Source: JAICJR01 sp963848495
Lineage (GTDB): Bacteria; Actinomycetota; Thermoleophilia; Solirubrobacterales; Thermoleophilaceae
DNA length: 64,000 bases
Assembly: GCA_963848495.1 (NCBI GenBank)
Contig: CAWKDV010000002.1
Location: 992,001-1,056,000 of the forward strand
Direction: 5' to 3'
Part shown: positions 15,151 through 22,712 of the stretch, in pieces
Layout of the letters: every line of letters starts with the position of its first letter
Numbering within the stretch: the first letter of the stretch is position 1
Position numbers and translations under genes: made by a program
Notes under the pieces: generated by a model
Seen by the model: the letters and a program-made list of their open reading frames with translations, nothing else
Database searches by the model: none
Told to the model about the DNA's origin: nothing

Positions 15151-15717
15151 GTGAGAGCCACCAAGGCCTACATCGCCAGTTTTGGCACGACCGGGACGTT
15201 GATCGCCTCGGCGCTGTTCACGCTGTCCGTGATGAGCGCGATCGTGGCGTTCCACGGCTTCCCGGGCATCGACTTGCCCGGTCCGATCGGCTCCGTGCAG
15301 GTGGAGCAGACGCAGGCGCCGCTGCCGGTCGATCGCCATCCGGCTGTGCCGTCGCCGGCCAAGGTCGCCGCCGCGCACCGCGCCGCGGCGGTCACGCGCG
15401 CAAGGCACGGCGGACGCACCCACGTGCGCACGGCCGACTCGCCGGTCGCGCGCGCCACGCCGGTCCTGCACCGGAGGACGGCCACCAGCAGGCCCTCTCA
15501 GCCCGGCTCGAGCGTGAGCCCGGTCAAGCTGCCGGACCCGAGCTCGGTCACCGGGGCGCTGCCGCCCACGCCGAGCCTGCCGTCACCCGGTCAGCCGCTG
15601 CCCAGCTCGCCGGTCACGCTGCCCGGCGGCAAGCAGCTGCCGATCTCGCTGCCGCTCGACACGAGCGCCGTGTCGAACGCCGTGGACCAGACGGTCAACG
15701 GCCTGCTCGGTCACTGA
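15151..15717 (+). CDS. small secreted or membrane-anchored proline-rich protein
   Basis: A 188-residue protein with an N-terminal hydrophobic helix (about residues 12-36, TLIASALFTLSVMSAIVAF) and then low-complexity Pro/Ser/Ala/Arg sequence (LPPTPSLPSPGQPLPSSPVT). There is no lipobox or enzyme motif; it is probably anchored by the N-terminal helix with a wall-spanning tail. The function is not recognised. The GTG start is supported by the hydrophobic segment beginning soon after. The structured leader lies just upstream. Confidence 0.65.
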   Translation: MRATKAYIASFGTTGTLIASALFTLSVMSAIVAFHGFPGIDLPGPIGSVQVEQTQAPLPVDRHPAVPSPAKVAAAHRAAAVTRARHGGRTHVRTADSPVARATPVLHRRTATSRPSQPGSSVSPVKLPDPSSVTGALPPTPSLPSPGQPLPSSPVTLPGGKQLPISLPLDTSAVSNAVDQTVNGLLGH

Positions 15718-15721
15718 TCGA

Positions 15722-16412
15722 TCATCTAGCCGCCCGCTCGATGAACTTCAGCGACTCGCCCTGGATCTCCAGGTCGTGCTGCAGCGAGCGGTGGTGCCCA
15801 CCGGGCAGGATCAGCAGGCGCTTGGGCCGAGCCGCAACCTTGTAGAGCTCCTCCGACACCGTGTAGGGAACCTGCTCGTCGCCCTGCGCGTGGAGCAGCA
15901 TCAGCGCAGTGCGCGGACCGAGCGAGGCGGCCGCATCGTGGAGGTCCACCGTGGGGAGCCACTGCTAGGAGCGCCTCGCGGTCGGCCTCGAAGCCCTCGA
16001 GCCGGCCGGAGCGCACGCCCTGGAGCAGCAGGTCCGGGGGCGCCGGGCAGATGGCCACGACCGCGTCGACCTCGCCGTCGCGGGCCGCGCCGAGGATCGC
16101 CTGAAAGCCGCCCATGCTCGAGCCCCGCACCGCCAGGCGCCTCACGCCGGCCAGCTCGCGCAGCAGATCGAGCATCGCCTTCACGTCGTCGATCGCCCCA
16201 GGGCCGAAGGCGCCGTCCGAGCGGTTGTGGCCGCGCGCGTCGTAGGCAAGCGCCGCGATCCCGTTCGCCACGGCCATGCGCGCGAAGTCGAAATGGCTCT
16301 CCTTGGCGGAGCCCGCGCCGTGGAGGATCAGCACGCCGGTCTCGGCCTGCGCGCCGGGCAGGAACAGCGCGTAGGCGAGTCCGTCGTGCTCGCCGATCTG
16401 GGGCACGGTCAT
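15722..16412 (-). CDS. alpha/beta hydrolase, dienelactone hydrolase-like (one frameshift)
   Basis: From ATG 16412 the protein has the alpha/beta-hydrolase fold: oxyanion region VLILHGAGSAKESHFDFA, strand ALAYDARGHNRSDG, and nucleophile elbow VRGSSMGGFQAILG (Ser in GSSMGG). Near 15963 the frame changes (one base extra or two missing); the second frame continues WLPTVDLHDAAA, LMLLHAQGDEQVPYTVSE (acid Asp) and LPGGHHRSLQHD (catalytic His). The joined length is about 229 residues, normal for the family. Because both halves retain their catalytic residues, a sequence error is likelier than a pseudogene. Substrate is unknown. It is divergent from lysA with only 14 bp between start codons. Confidence 0.8.
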
Positions 16413-16429
16413 AATCAGGCCCGATTATG
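16410..16429. promoter_or_regulatory. palindrome spanning both divergent start codons
   Basis: CATAATC (16410-16416) and GATTATG (16423-16429) are perfect inverted arms around AGGCCC. The first arm contains the ATG of the minus-strand hydrolase, the second the ATG of lysA. Each arm also contains CATAAT, a 5-of-6 match to the -10 hexamer, reading toward the other gene. It could be a pair of overlapping divergent promoters or an operator. If lysA really starts at GTG 16460, the gap is wider and the site is purely intergenic. Confidence 0.45.
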
Positions 16430-17677
16430 TCCGGGCGGCTCACCCAGGACGCGACCGCGGTGTCGCACGTGTTCCCCATCGGCTCGCGCATCAACGAGGC
16501 CGGGCGCCTCGAGGTGGGCGGTTGCGACGTGCTCGAGCTGGCGCGCGAGTTCGGCACGCCGGCGTACGTCTACGCCGAGGTCGACATCCGCGCGCGTGCG
16601 CGCGCGTACATGGACGCCTTCCGCGCCCGCAGCGAGCACTTCGAGGTGGTGTACGCGAGCAAGGCGTTCCCCTGCACCGCGGCCTTCCGCCTCTTGGTGG
16701 AGGAGGGGCTGGCGGCGGACGTCGCCTCCGCCGGCGAGCTTCACCTCGCGCTGGCGGGCGGCTTCCCGGCCGAGCGCTGCTACATGCACGGCAACAACAA
16801 GACCGAGGACGAGTTGCGCTATGCGCTGGGCCAGGGCATCGGCCATATCGTGGTGGACTCGTTCGACGAGATCGAGCGGCTCGAGCGGCTCGCGCCCGGC
16901 CAGAAGGTGATGCTGCGGGTCACGCCCGGCATCAGGCCCGACACGCACGCGAAGATCCAGACCGGCCAGGAGGACTCCAAGTTCGGCTTCGGCATCGACG
17001 ACGTGCCGCGCGCGATCGACGCGATCCGCACGCTCGAGCTCCGCGGGCTGCACGCGCACATCGGCTCGCAGGTGTTCGACCTCGAGCCGTTCGAGCGTCT
17101 GGCCGAGGTGCTGTCCAGCATGGGCGACTACCCGCTGCTGAACCTGGGCGGCGGCCTGGCGATCGCCTACACCGACGAGGACGAGCCGCCCTCGATCGAG
17201 AGCTACGTGGAGACGCTGCTGGCCGGGGCGCCCGAGGGCGTGACCGTGCTGTGCGAGCCGGGGCGCTCGCTCGTGGGCAACGCCGGCGTGACGCTCTACA
17301 CGGTGGGCACGGTGAAGCGGATCCCCGGCGTGCGGACCTACGTGGCGGTGGACGGCGGCATGTCGGACAACCTGCGCCCGATGCTCTACGGCGCCCGCTA
17401 CGAGGCCGAGATCGCGGACCGCTTCGGCGGCGACACCGTCTGCACGATCGCCGGCATGCACTGCGAGTCGGGCGACATCCTGGTGCGCGACGCCGTGCTC
17501 GACGATCCGCGCCCGGGCGACGTGCTGGTCGTGCCGGCCACCGGCGCCTACGGCCACGCCATGGCGAACAACTACAACGCGAAGCCGCGCCCGCCGGTGG
17601 TCTTCTGCTCGGGTGGCGACGCCCGCGTGGTGGTGCGCCGCGAGACCTACGAGGACCTGACGCTCCGTGACGTTTAG
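16427..17677 (+). CDS. lysA: diaminopimelate decarboxylase
   Basis: A 416-residue PLP enzyme that decarboxylates meso-diaminopimelate to L-lysine, the last step of lysine synthesis. Landmarks: PLP lysine in VVYASKAFPC (Lys79), EDSKFGFGI, GLHAHIGSQ, LNLGGGLAI, the phosphate and substrate region CEPGRSLVGNAG, and MHCESGDIL with the second active-site Cys. ATG 16427 is the upstream start; GTG 16460 (VSHVFPIGSRIN) is a serious alternative because homologues align from there. The 3-prime end overlaps hom by 11 bp. First gene of lysA-hom-thrC-thrB, the usual actinobacterial aspartate-family cluster. Confidence 0.95.
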   Translation: MSGRLTQDATAVSHVFPIGSRINEAGRLEVGGCDVLELAREFGTPAYVYAEVDIRARARAYMDAFRARSEHFEVVYASKAFPCTAAFRLLVEEGLAADVASAGELHLALAGGFPAERCYMHGNNKTEDELRYALGQGIGHIVVDSFDEIERLERLAPGQKVMLRVTPGIRPDTHAKIQTGQEDSKFGFGIDDVPRAIDAIRTLELRGLHAHIGSQVFDLEPFERLAEVLSSMGDYPLLNLGGGLAIAYTDEDEPPSIESYVETLLAGAPEGVTVLCEPGRSLVGNAGVTLYTVGTVKRIPGVRTYVAVDGGMSDNLRPMLYGARYEAEIADRFGGDTVCTIAGMHCESGDILVRDAVLDDPRPGDVLVVPATGAYGHAMANNYNAKPRPPVVFCSGGDARVVVRRETYEDLTLRDV

Positions 17678-18893
17678 GGTCGGGCTGCTCGGCCACGGCA
17701 CGGTCGGAGCGGCGTTCCAGAAGCTGCTCGACGAGCGCGCCGACGCGATCGAGGCGGCGGTGGGCACGCGCCCCGAGATCACCGGCGCGCTCACGCGCAG
17801 CCGCGGCGACTTCGAGGACATCCTCGACCGCAGCGACCTGATCGTCGAGCTGATCGGCGGGCTCGAGCCTGCGCGCGAGTACATCCTGCGCGCGATGGCG
17901 GCGGGGCGTCACGTGGTGACGGCGAACAAGCAGGTGCTGTCGCAGCACGGCGAGGAGCTCTACGACGCCGCGCGGGCCGCGGGGGTGCAGCTGCGCTTCG
18001 AGGCGGCGGTGGGCGGCGTCGTGCCGGTGATCCGCGTGATCCACGAGACGCTGGCGGCCGCCCACATCGAGCGCGTGCACGGCATCGTGAACGGCACCAC
18101 CAACTTCATCCTCAGCGAGATGGCGCGCACCGGCGCCTCATACGACGACGCATTGCGCGAGGCGCAGGAGCTCGGCTTCGCCGAGGCGGACCCGACCGAG
18201 GACGTGACCGGCAAGGACGCCGCCGCGAAGATGGCGATCATCGCCCGGCTGGCCTTCGGCGCCGCGATTCATCTCGATGACGTCCCCTACGAGGGAATCG
18301 ATCACCTCACCGCCGACGACATCGCCTACGCCAAGGAGCTCGGGCTGTCGCTGAAGCTGATCGGCGCGGCGGAGCGGCTCGACGGCGGGCTGGCGGTGCG
18401 CGTGTACCCGGCGTTCCTCTACGCGGGGCATCCGCTGGCCAGCGTGAACGGGTCGTTCAACGCCGTGACGATCGAGTCGCCGGCGATCACGGAGATCACG
18501 CTCTCGGGGCCGGGCGCGGGAGGGTCGCAGACCGCGTCGGCGGTGCTCGGCGACGTGATCTCGGCCATGATCCCGCCGCCCACGCTGCCGCCTCCGGCGC
18601 AGGAAGTCCAGCTGCTGACGGACGTGAAATCGGCCTTCTATCTCTACCTGGAGGTGGCCGACCGGCCTGGTGTGCTCGCTCAGGTGGCGGAGATCCTCGG
18701 CCTGCAGGGCGTGTCGGTCAAATCGGTCGTGCAGCGCGGTCTGGGCAACGACGCCCGGCTCGTGATGGTCATGCACCCGGTGCTCGAGTCGTCCTTCCGG
18801 GCGGCGGTGGACATGCTCGGCGGGCTCGACTTCATGCGGGCCAAGCCGCGCGTGATCCGCGTGATCGAGGAGACCTTCGGGGAGTCCGGCTGA
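17667..18893 (+). CDS. hom: homoserine dehydrogenase with C-terminal ACT domain
   Basis: A 408-residue enzyme reducing aspartate semialdehyde to homoserine with NAD(P)H. N-terminal nucleotide fold VGLLGHGTVGAAFQKLLDER; ANKQVLSQHG and the homoserine-binding core RFEAAVGGVVPVIRVIHETL, GIVNGTTNFILSEM and EADPTEDVTGKDAAAKMAI follow. The C-terminal ACT domain (about residues 325-400, LEVADRPGVLAQVAEILGLQ) is the site of threonine feedback in this family. It overlaps lysA by 11 bp and is followed immediately by threonine synthase. Confidence 0.96.
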   Translation: MTFRVGLLGHGTVGAAFQKLLDERADAIEAAVGTRPEITGALTRSRGDFEDILDRSDLIVELIGGLEPAREYILRAMAAGRHVVTANKQVLSQHGEELYDAARAAGVQLRFEAAVGGVVPVIRVIHETLAAAHIERVHGIVNGTTNFILSEMARTGASYDDALREAQELGFAEADPTEDVTGKDAAAKMAIIARLAFGAAIHLDDVPYEGIDHLTADDIAYAKELGLSLKLIGAAERLDGGLAVRVYPAFLYAGHPLASVNGSFNAVTIESPAITEITLSGPGAGGSQTASAVLGDVISAMIPPPTLPPPAQEVQLLTDVKSAFYLYLEVADRPGVLAQVAEILGLQGVSVKSVVQRGLGNDARLVMVMHPVLESSFRAAVDMLGGLDFMRAKPRVIRVIEETFGESG

Positions 18894-18922
18894 GCCTCTG
18901 GCGCTACCGCGACCGCCTGCCG

Positions 18923-19885
18923 GTGGACCCGCTCGTCACCCTCGGCGAGGGCGACACGCCGCTGATCCAGTCGAGCGCGCTCTCGGAGCGCACCGGCTGC
19001 GACGTCTGGCTCAAGTTCGAGGGCTCGAACCCCACCGGCTCGTTCAAGGACCGGGGGATGACCGTGGCGGTGTCGGCGGCGATCGGCGAGGGCGCCGAGG
19101 CCGTGATCTGCGCCTCCACCGGCAACACGGCGGCCAGCGCGGCGGCCTACGCCGCGAAGGCGGGCCTGCGCGGGGCGGTGATCGTGCCCGAGGGCAAGAT
19201 CGCCGCCGGCAAGCTCGCCCAGGCGCTGATGCACGGAGCGCGGGTGATCGCGCTGCGCGGCAACTTCGACGAGGCGCTGGCGCTCGTGCGCGAGCTGGCC
19301 TCGCGGCAGCCGATCGCGCTCGTCAACTCGGTGAACGAGTACCGCATCGAGGGCCAGAAGACGGGCGCCTTCGAGGTCTGCGACGAGCTGGGCGAGCCGC
19401 CCGACGTGCTCTGCATCCCGGTGGGCAACGCCGGGAACATCACCGCCTGGTGGCGGGGCTTCCAGGAATACGGGACATCGCCACACCTGCACGGCTACCA
19501 GGCCGAGGGCGCGGCGCCGCTCGTGCACGGCGCACCGGTGGAGCGCCCGGAGACGGTGGCGTCCGCCATCCGGATAGGCAACCCGGCGCGCTGGGAGGAT
19601 GCGATGGACGCGGTCACCTCGTCGCGCGGCGAGATCCGCGCAGTGTCCGACGAGGAGATCCTCGACGCCTACCGGATGCTCGGCGCGCGGGAGGGGGTGT
19701 TCTGCGAGCCGGCGTCGGCGGCGTCGGTCGCGGGCCTCATCAAGTACGGCGCCAAGGGGCGAGTGGTGTGCGTGCTCACGGGCCACGGCCTCAAGGACCC
19801 CACCACCGCGATGTCGCAGGCGGGCTCGGTGATCCCTTGCGAGCCCGAGATCGGCGCCGTGGAGCAGGCGGTGTTCGGGTCGTGA
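18923..19885 (+). CDS. thrC: threonine synthase
   Basis: A PLP enzyme converting O-phosphohomoserine to threonine. From GTG 18923 it is 320 residues, with the PLP lysine in NPTGSFKDRGMT (Lys42), the cofactor-phosphate loop VGNAGNITAWWRG and CASTGNTAASAAAYA. The conserved WRYRDRLPV block typical of the N-terminus lies in frame just before 18923 and reaches a CTG at 18890 that overlaps the hom stop (CTGA). No ATG, GTG or TTG is available for it, so the true start may be that CTG, adding 11 residues. I give the conventional start here. Confidence 0.93.
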   Translation: MDPLVTLGEGDTPLIQSSALSERTGCDVWLKFEGSNPTGSFKDRGMTVAVSAAIGEGAEAVICASTGNTAASAAAYAAKAGLRGAVIVPEGKIAAGKLAQALMHGARVIALRGNFDEALALVRELASRQPIALVNSVNEYRIEGQKTGAFEVCDELGEPPDVLCIPVGNAGNITAWWRGFQEYGTSPHLHGYQAEGAAPLVHGAPVERPETVASAIRIGNPARWEDAMDAVTSSRGEIRAVSDEEILDAYRMLGAREGVFCEPASAASVAGLIKYGAKGRVVCVLTGHGLKDPTTAMSQAGSVIPCEPEIGAVEQAVFGS

Positions 19886-19937
19886 CCCCGACCGTGAGGG
19901 CGGCCGCGCTCCGGCGAGCGAGAACCGAGCAGGGCAA

Positions 19938-20004
19938 GGACGCAGGGAACCCGAATAGCAGCGCTATTCGGGCGACCGAGGACGCAGCGATGCGAAGGTT
20001 CGCA
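19938..20004. repeat. palindromic intergenic element between thrC and thrB
   Basis: Within a 160-bp gap, perfect 10-bp arms CCCGAATAGC (19950-19959) and GCTATTCGGG (19963-19972) enclose a 3-nt loop. The octamer GGACGCAG flanks this hairpin on both sides (19938-19945 and 19980-19987), and a second small palindrome TGCGAA-GG-TTCGCA follows at 19991-20004. The arrangement resembles a REP-like dispersed element. It interrupts an otherwise gap-free operon and may cause transcript attenuation or processing. Confidence 0.6.
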
Positions 20005-20045
20005 GCCGCCGGGCGCGGCCGAACGAGCGGGAGGGGTCACAAAGA

Positions 20046-20900
20046 ATGAACAGGCGCCGGGTGGTGCGCGTGCCTGCCTCGTCGGCGAACCTGGGGCCGG
20101 GCTACGACGCCTTCGCCGCGGCGCTGGCCGTCCACCTCGAGCTGGAGGTGGAGGAGACCGGTGCGTTCGCCCTGGAGACGGACGTGCGCGGCGTGCCGCT
20201 CGACCGCTCCAACCTCTGCGTGCGCGCCTTCGAGCTGCTGCACCCGGCGGACGGCGTGACGTTCCGGCTGCGCTCGGACATCCCGGTGGCGGCGGGCCTC
20301 GGCTCGAGCGCCGCCGCGATCGTCGCCGGCCTCGTGGCCGCCGACCACATGTACGAGCTCGACGCCGATCTGCTGCCGCTGGCGGTGCGTCTCGAGGGGC
20401 ATCCGGACAACGTGGCGGCCGCGCTCCACGGCGGCTTCGTGATCTGCGCCGACGGGCGGGCCGAGCGCTTCGACCCTCCCGCCGAGCTGGAGGGCGTGCT
20501 GGCGATCCCGCCGCACGAGGTGCCCACCGCGGAGGCGCGCGCGGCGCTGCCGGCGGAGGTGCCGATCGAGGACGCGGTGCACAACATCGCGCACGCCGGG
20601 CTGCTCGTGCTCGGCCTCGCGCGCGGCGATCTCGACCTTGTGGCGCGCGGTCTCTCCGACCGCATCCACCAGCCGCGCCGCGAGGCTCTCTACCCGCGCT
20701 CGATGGAGCTCCTGCGCAGGGCCGGCGAGCTCGGCGCGCTGGGCGCCACGATCTCGGGCGCCGGTCCGGCCGTGCTGTTCTGGTCGCACTACGAGCAGAC
20801 GGGCGGGCTCTACGACGAGCTGCACTGCGAGGCGTCCGAGTGCAAGGTGAGGCGCGTGCAGTTCGACCCGAGCGGCGCGGACGTGAGGGCACTGGCGTGA
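20046..20900 (+). CDS. thrB: homoserine kinase
   Basis: A 284-residue GHMP-family kinase phosphorylating homoserine. Motif 1 is RVPASSANLGPGYDAFAAAL (residues 8-27); motif 2, the ATP loop, is PVAAGLGSSAAAIVAGL (80-96); motif 3 is GATISGAGPAVLFW near the C-terminus; EGHPDNVAAALHGGFV carries the expected HPDN. ATG 20046 has GGGAGGGG about 11 bp upstream. It completes the threonine branch begun by hom and thrC. Confidence 0.95.
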   Translation: MNRRRVVRVPASSANLGPGYDAFAAALAVHLELEVEETGAFALETDVRGVPLDRSNLCVRAFELLHPADGVTFRLRSDIPVAAGLGSSAAAIVAGLVAADHMYELDADLLPLAVRLEGHPDNVAAALHGGFVICADGRAERFDPPAELEGVLAIPPHEVPTAEARAALPAEVPIEDAVHNIAHAGLLVLGLARGDLDLVARGLSDRIHQPRREALYPRSMELLRRAGELGALGATISGAGPAVLFWSHYEQTGGLYDELHCEASECKVRRVQFDPSGADVRALA

Positions 20901-21274
20901 ACGACGTGGTCCTCGCGGCCGGCGGCGTGGTGCTCGACGACGAGGGGCGCGTCGCCCTGGTCTACCGGCCGAAGTACGACGACTGGAGCTTCCCGAAGGG
21001 CAAGCTCGAGCCGGGCGAGACCGAGGAGCAGGCGGCGCTCCGCGAGGTGCGCGAGGAGACCGGCATCGAGGCCGAGCTCGGCAAGGAGCTCGGCGTGGTG
21101 TCGTACCGGGATCCGAAGGACCGGCCGAAGACCGTCCGCTACTGGGAGATGCGCAGGAGGGGCGGCGACTTCACGCCCAACCGCGAGGTCACCGAGCTGC
21201 GCTGGCTGCCGCCGGAGGAGGCGGAGGCCGAGCTGAGCTACGAGCGGGATCGGGAGATCCTGCGGCGGCTCTGA
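20897..21274 (+). CDS. Nudix hydrolase
   Basis: A 125-residue protein from GTG 20897 (GTGA overlap with thrB). The full Nudix box is present at about residues 35-57 (GKLEPGETEEQAALREVREE then TGI), preceded by WSFPKG. Small stand-alone members hydrolyse nucleoside diphosphates, dinucleoside polyphosphates or other NDP-X compounds; the preference cannot be told from sequence. The YRPKYDDWSFPKGK segment is closer to Ap4A/MutT-like actinobacterial proteins than to NADH pyrophosphatases. Confidence 0.9.
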   Translation: MNDVVLAAGGVVLDDEGRVALVYRPKYDDWSFPKGKLEPGETEEQAALREVREETGIEAELGKELGVVSYRDPKDRPKTVRYWEMRRRGGDFTPNREVTELRWLPPEEAEAELSYERDREILRRL

Positions 21275-21558
21275 TGCGCCTGGCGCTGGTCGTCCTCCTG
21301 ATGGCCGGTGCCCTCGCCGGGGCTTTCTTCGCCGGGCGCTCCAGCGTGCACCAGAGGCAGGCGCCGCCCAAGCCAGGCAGCTTCGACGCCGGCTACCGCG
21401 CCGGGCGCGAGGACGCCTTCGCAGGCTTCGACGGCGGCTGGCAGTTCGGCGTTCCCTACATCGTCACGCTGCGCAAGGGGCCGCCGGGCATCACCTACAG
21501 CTTCGCGCGGCGTGTGCCATTGACACGGCAGTCCGCAGCTCAGATGCTGCGCCGGTGA
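21274..21558 (+). CDS. small secreted or membrane-anchored protein
   Basis: A 94-residue protein with one N-terminal hydrophobic helix (about residues 3-20, containing the GxxxG-like GALAGAFFAG) and a short polar tail with FDAGYRAGREDAFAGFDGGW and VPYIVTLRKGPPGITYSFAR. The ATG overlaps the Nudix stop by 1 bp and the next gene overlaps this one by 4 bp. I do not recognise a family. It is probably a single-pass extracytoplasmic protein. Confidence 0.65.
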   Translation: MRLALVVLLMAGALAGAFFAGRSSVHQRQAPPKPGSFDAGYRAGREDAFAGFDGGWQFGVPYIVTLRKGPPGITYSFARRVPLTRQSAAQMLRR

Positions 21559-22613
21559 CCGAGCCCTACCAGGCGATCGGGCTGGTGCCCACGATGTGGG
21601 GGATCCGGCGCCGCGAGGAGATCGCCAAGAACCTCGACCATCTCGAGCACCTGATCAAGGCGGCCTTCTGGCTCGGCGGCCTGGACCAGCCGGTGCGGCT
21701 CGTGGCGATCCCGGAGGGAGCGCTGCAGGGCTTCACCGACGAGGTGATGGACCTCGACCACGAGGAGTACGCGCGCGAGTGCGCGATCGACATCCCGGGG
21801 CCCGAGACGGACCGGCTCGGCGAGCTGGCGCGCCAGTGGGACATCTTCATCATGGCCCAGGCGAAGGCCCGCCACGACGAGTTCCCGGGCCGCTTCTTCA
21901 ACGTCGGCTTCGTGATCGACCCGGGCGGCGAAGTGATCCTGCGCCACCACAAGGTCGTGCCGCTGCTACCGGTCGAGCACTCCATGACGCCGCACAACGT
22001 CTGGGACCGCTGGGTCGAGCTCTACGGCGAGACGCTGGACGCCTTCTACCCGGTGGTGGACACGGAGATCGGGCGGCTGGGGATCATGATGGCCAACGAG
22101 GGCTCGTATCCGGAGAACGCGCGCGGGCTGGCGATGAACGGCGCCGAGGTGGTCTACCGCGCCTCGTTCCCGCACCGGGCGAGCGACGCCTTCGTGGTGC
22201 AGACGCGCGCCCGCGCGCTCGACAACAACATGTACGTGATCGCGCCGAACCTCGGCACCTACCACCTCACGGTCGACTCGGAGACGCCGATCGACACCTT
22301 CGGCGGCCACTCGCTGATAGCCGACCACGTCGGCCGCGTGGTGGGCGAGCTCGTCTACAGCGGCGGTTCGTCATGGGTGGCGGGCACGATCGACATCGAC
22401 GCGCTGCGCCGCTTCCGCACTAACTCGCGCTGGGGCAACTGGATGAAGGACCTCACCACGGAGCAGTACCGGCTCATCTACGAGCAGGAGATCTACCCCA
22501 AGAACCTCTACCTGGACGGCGTCCCGTACAAGCACGACGAGTACCGCGAGCACGTGCTCGAGCCGCAGATCCAGAAGCTGAGGGAGCGGGGCATCTACGC
22601 ACCGCCGCCGTAA
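21555..22613 (+). CDS. nitrilase-superfamily protein lacking the catalytic cysteine
   Basis: A 352-residue protein with the carbon-nitrogen hydrolase fold. The Glu (IPEGALQGF, Glu54) and Lys (LRHHKVVPLL, Lys133) of the usual Glu-Lys-Cys triad are in place. The strand that should hold the nucleophile reads RLGIMMANEGSYPE; aligned by eye with amidase ICHDGMFPE-type motifs, the Cys position is Ala180 (codon GCC at 22092-22094). The only Cys in the central region is Cys77, far from the site. The neighbouring NARGLAMNGAEVVYRASFPH is well conserved, so the fold seems maintained. It may be a non-catalytic ligand binder or use another chemistry. Confidence 0.85.
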   Translation: MTEPYQAIGLVPTMWGIRRREEIAKNLDHLEHLIKAAFWLGGLDQPVRLVAIPEGALQGFTDEVMDLDHEEYARECAIDIPGPETDRLGELARQWDIFIMAQAKARHDEFPGRFFNVGFVIDPGGEVILRHHKVVPLLPVEHSMTPHNVWDRWVELYGETLDAFYPVVDTEIGRLGIMMANEGSYPENARGLAMNGAEVVYRASFPHRASDAFVVQTRARALDNNMYVIAPNLGTYHLTVDSETPIDTFGGHSLIADHVGRVVGELVYSGGSSWVAGTIDIDALRRFRTNSRWGNWMKDLTTEQYRLIYEQEIYPKNLYLDGVPYKHDEYREHVLEPQIQKLRERGIYAPPP

Positions 22614-22641
22614 CGCGACGGTCTGGCAACTAGGCATTCTT

Positions 22642-22653
22642 GCCCGAAAGGGC
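22642..22653 (+). terminator. GNRA-loop hairpin after the nitrilase-like gene
   Basis: GCCC-GAAA-GGGC forms a compact stem with a GAAA tetraloop 28 bp after the stop codon, followed by CGGTTT. The position in a 99-bp gap ahead of the next ribosome site suits a terminator. The stem is short, so confidence is modest. Confidence 0.45.
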
Positions 22654-22712
22654 GGTTTGGGACACTGGACGGGACGGCAACTCGCGTGGCTCGACCGACC
22701 AGGAGGCTTGGA

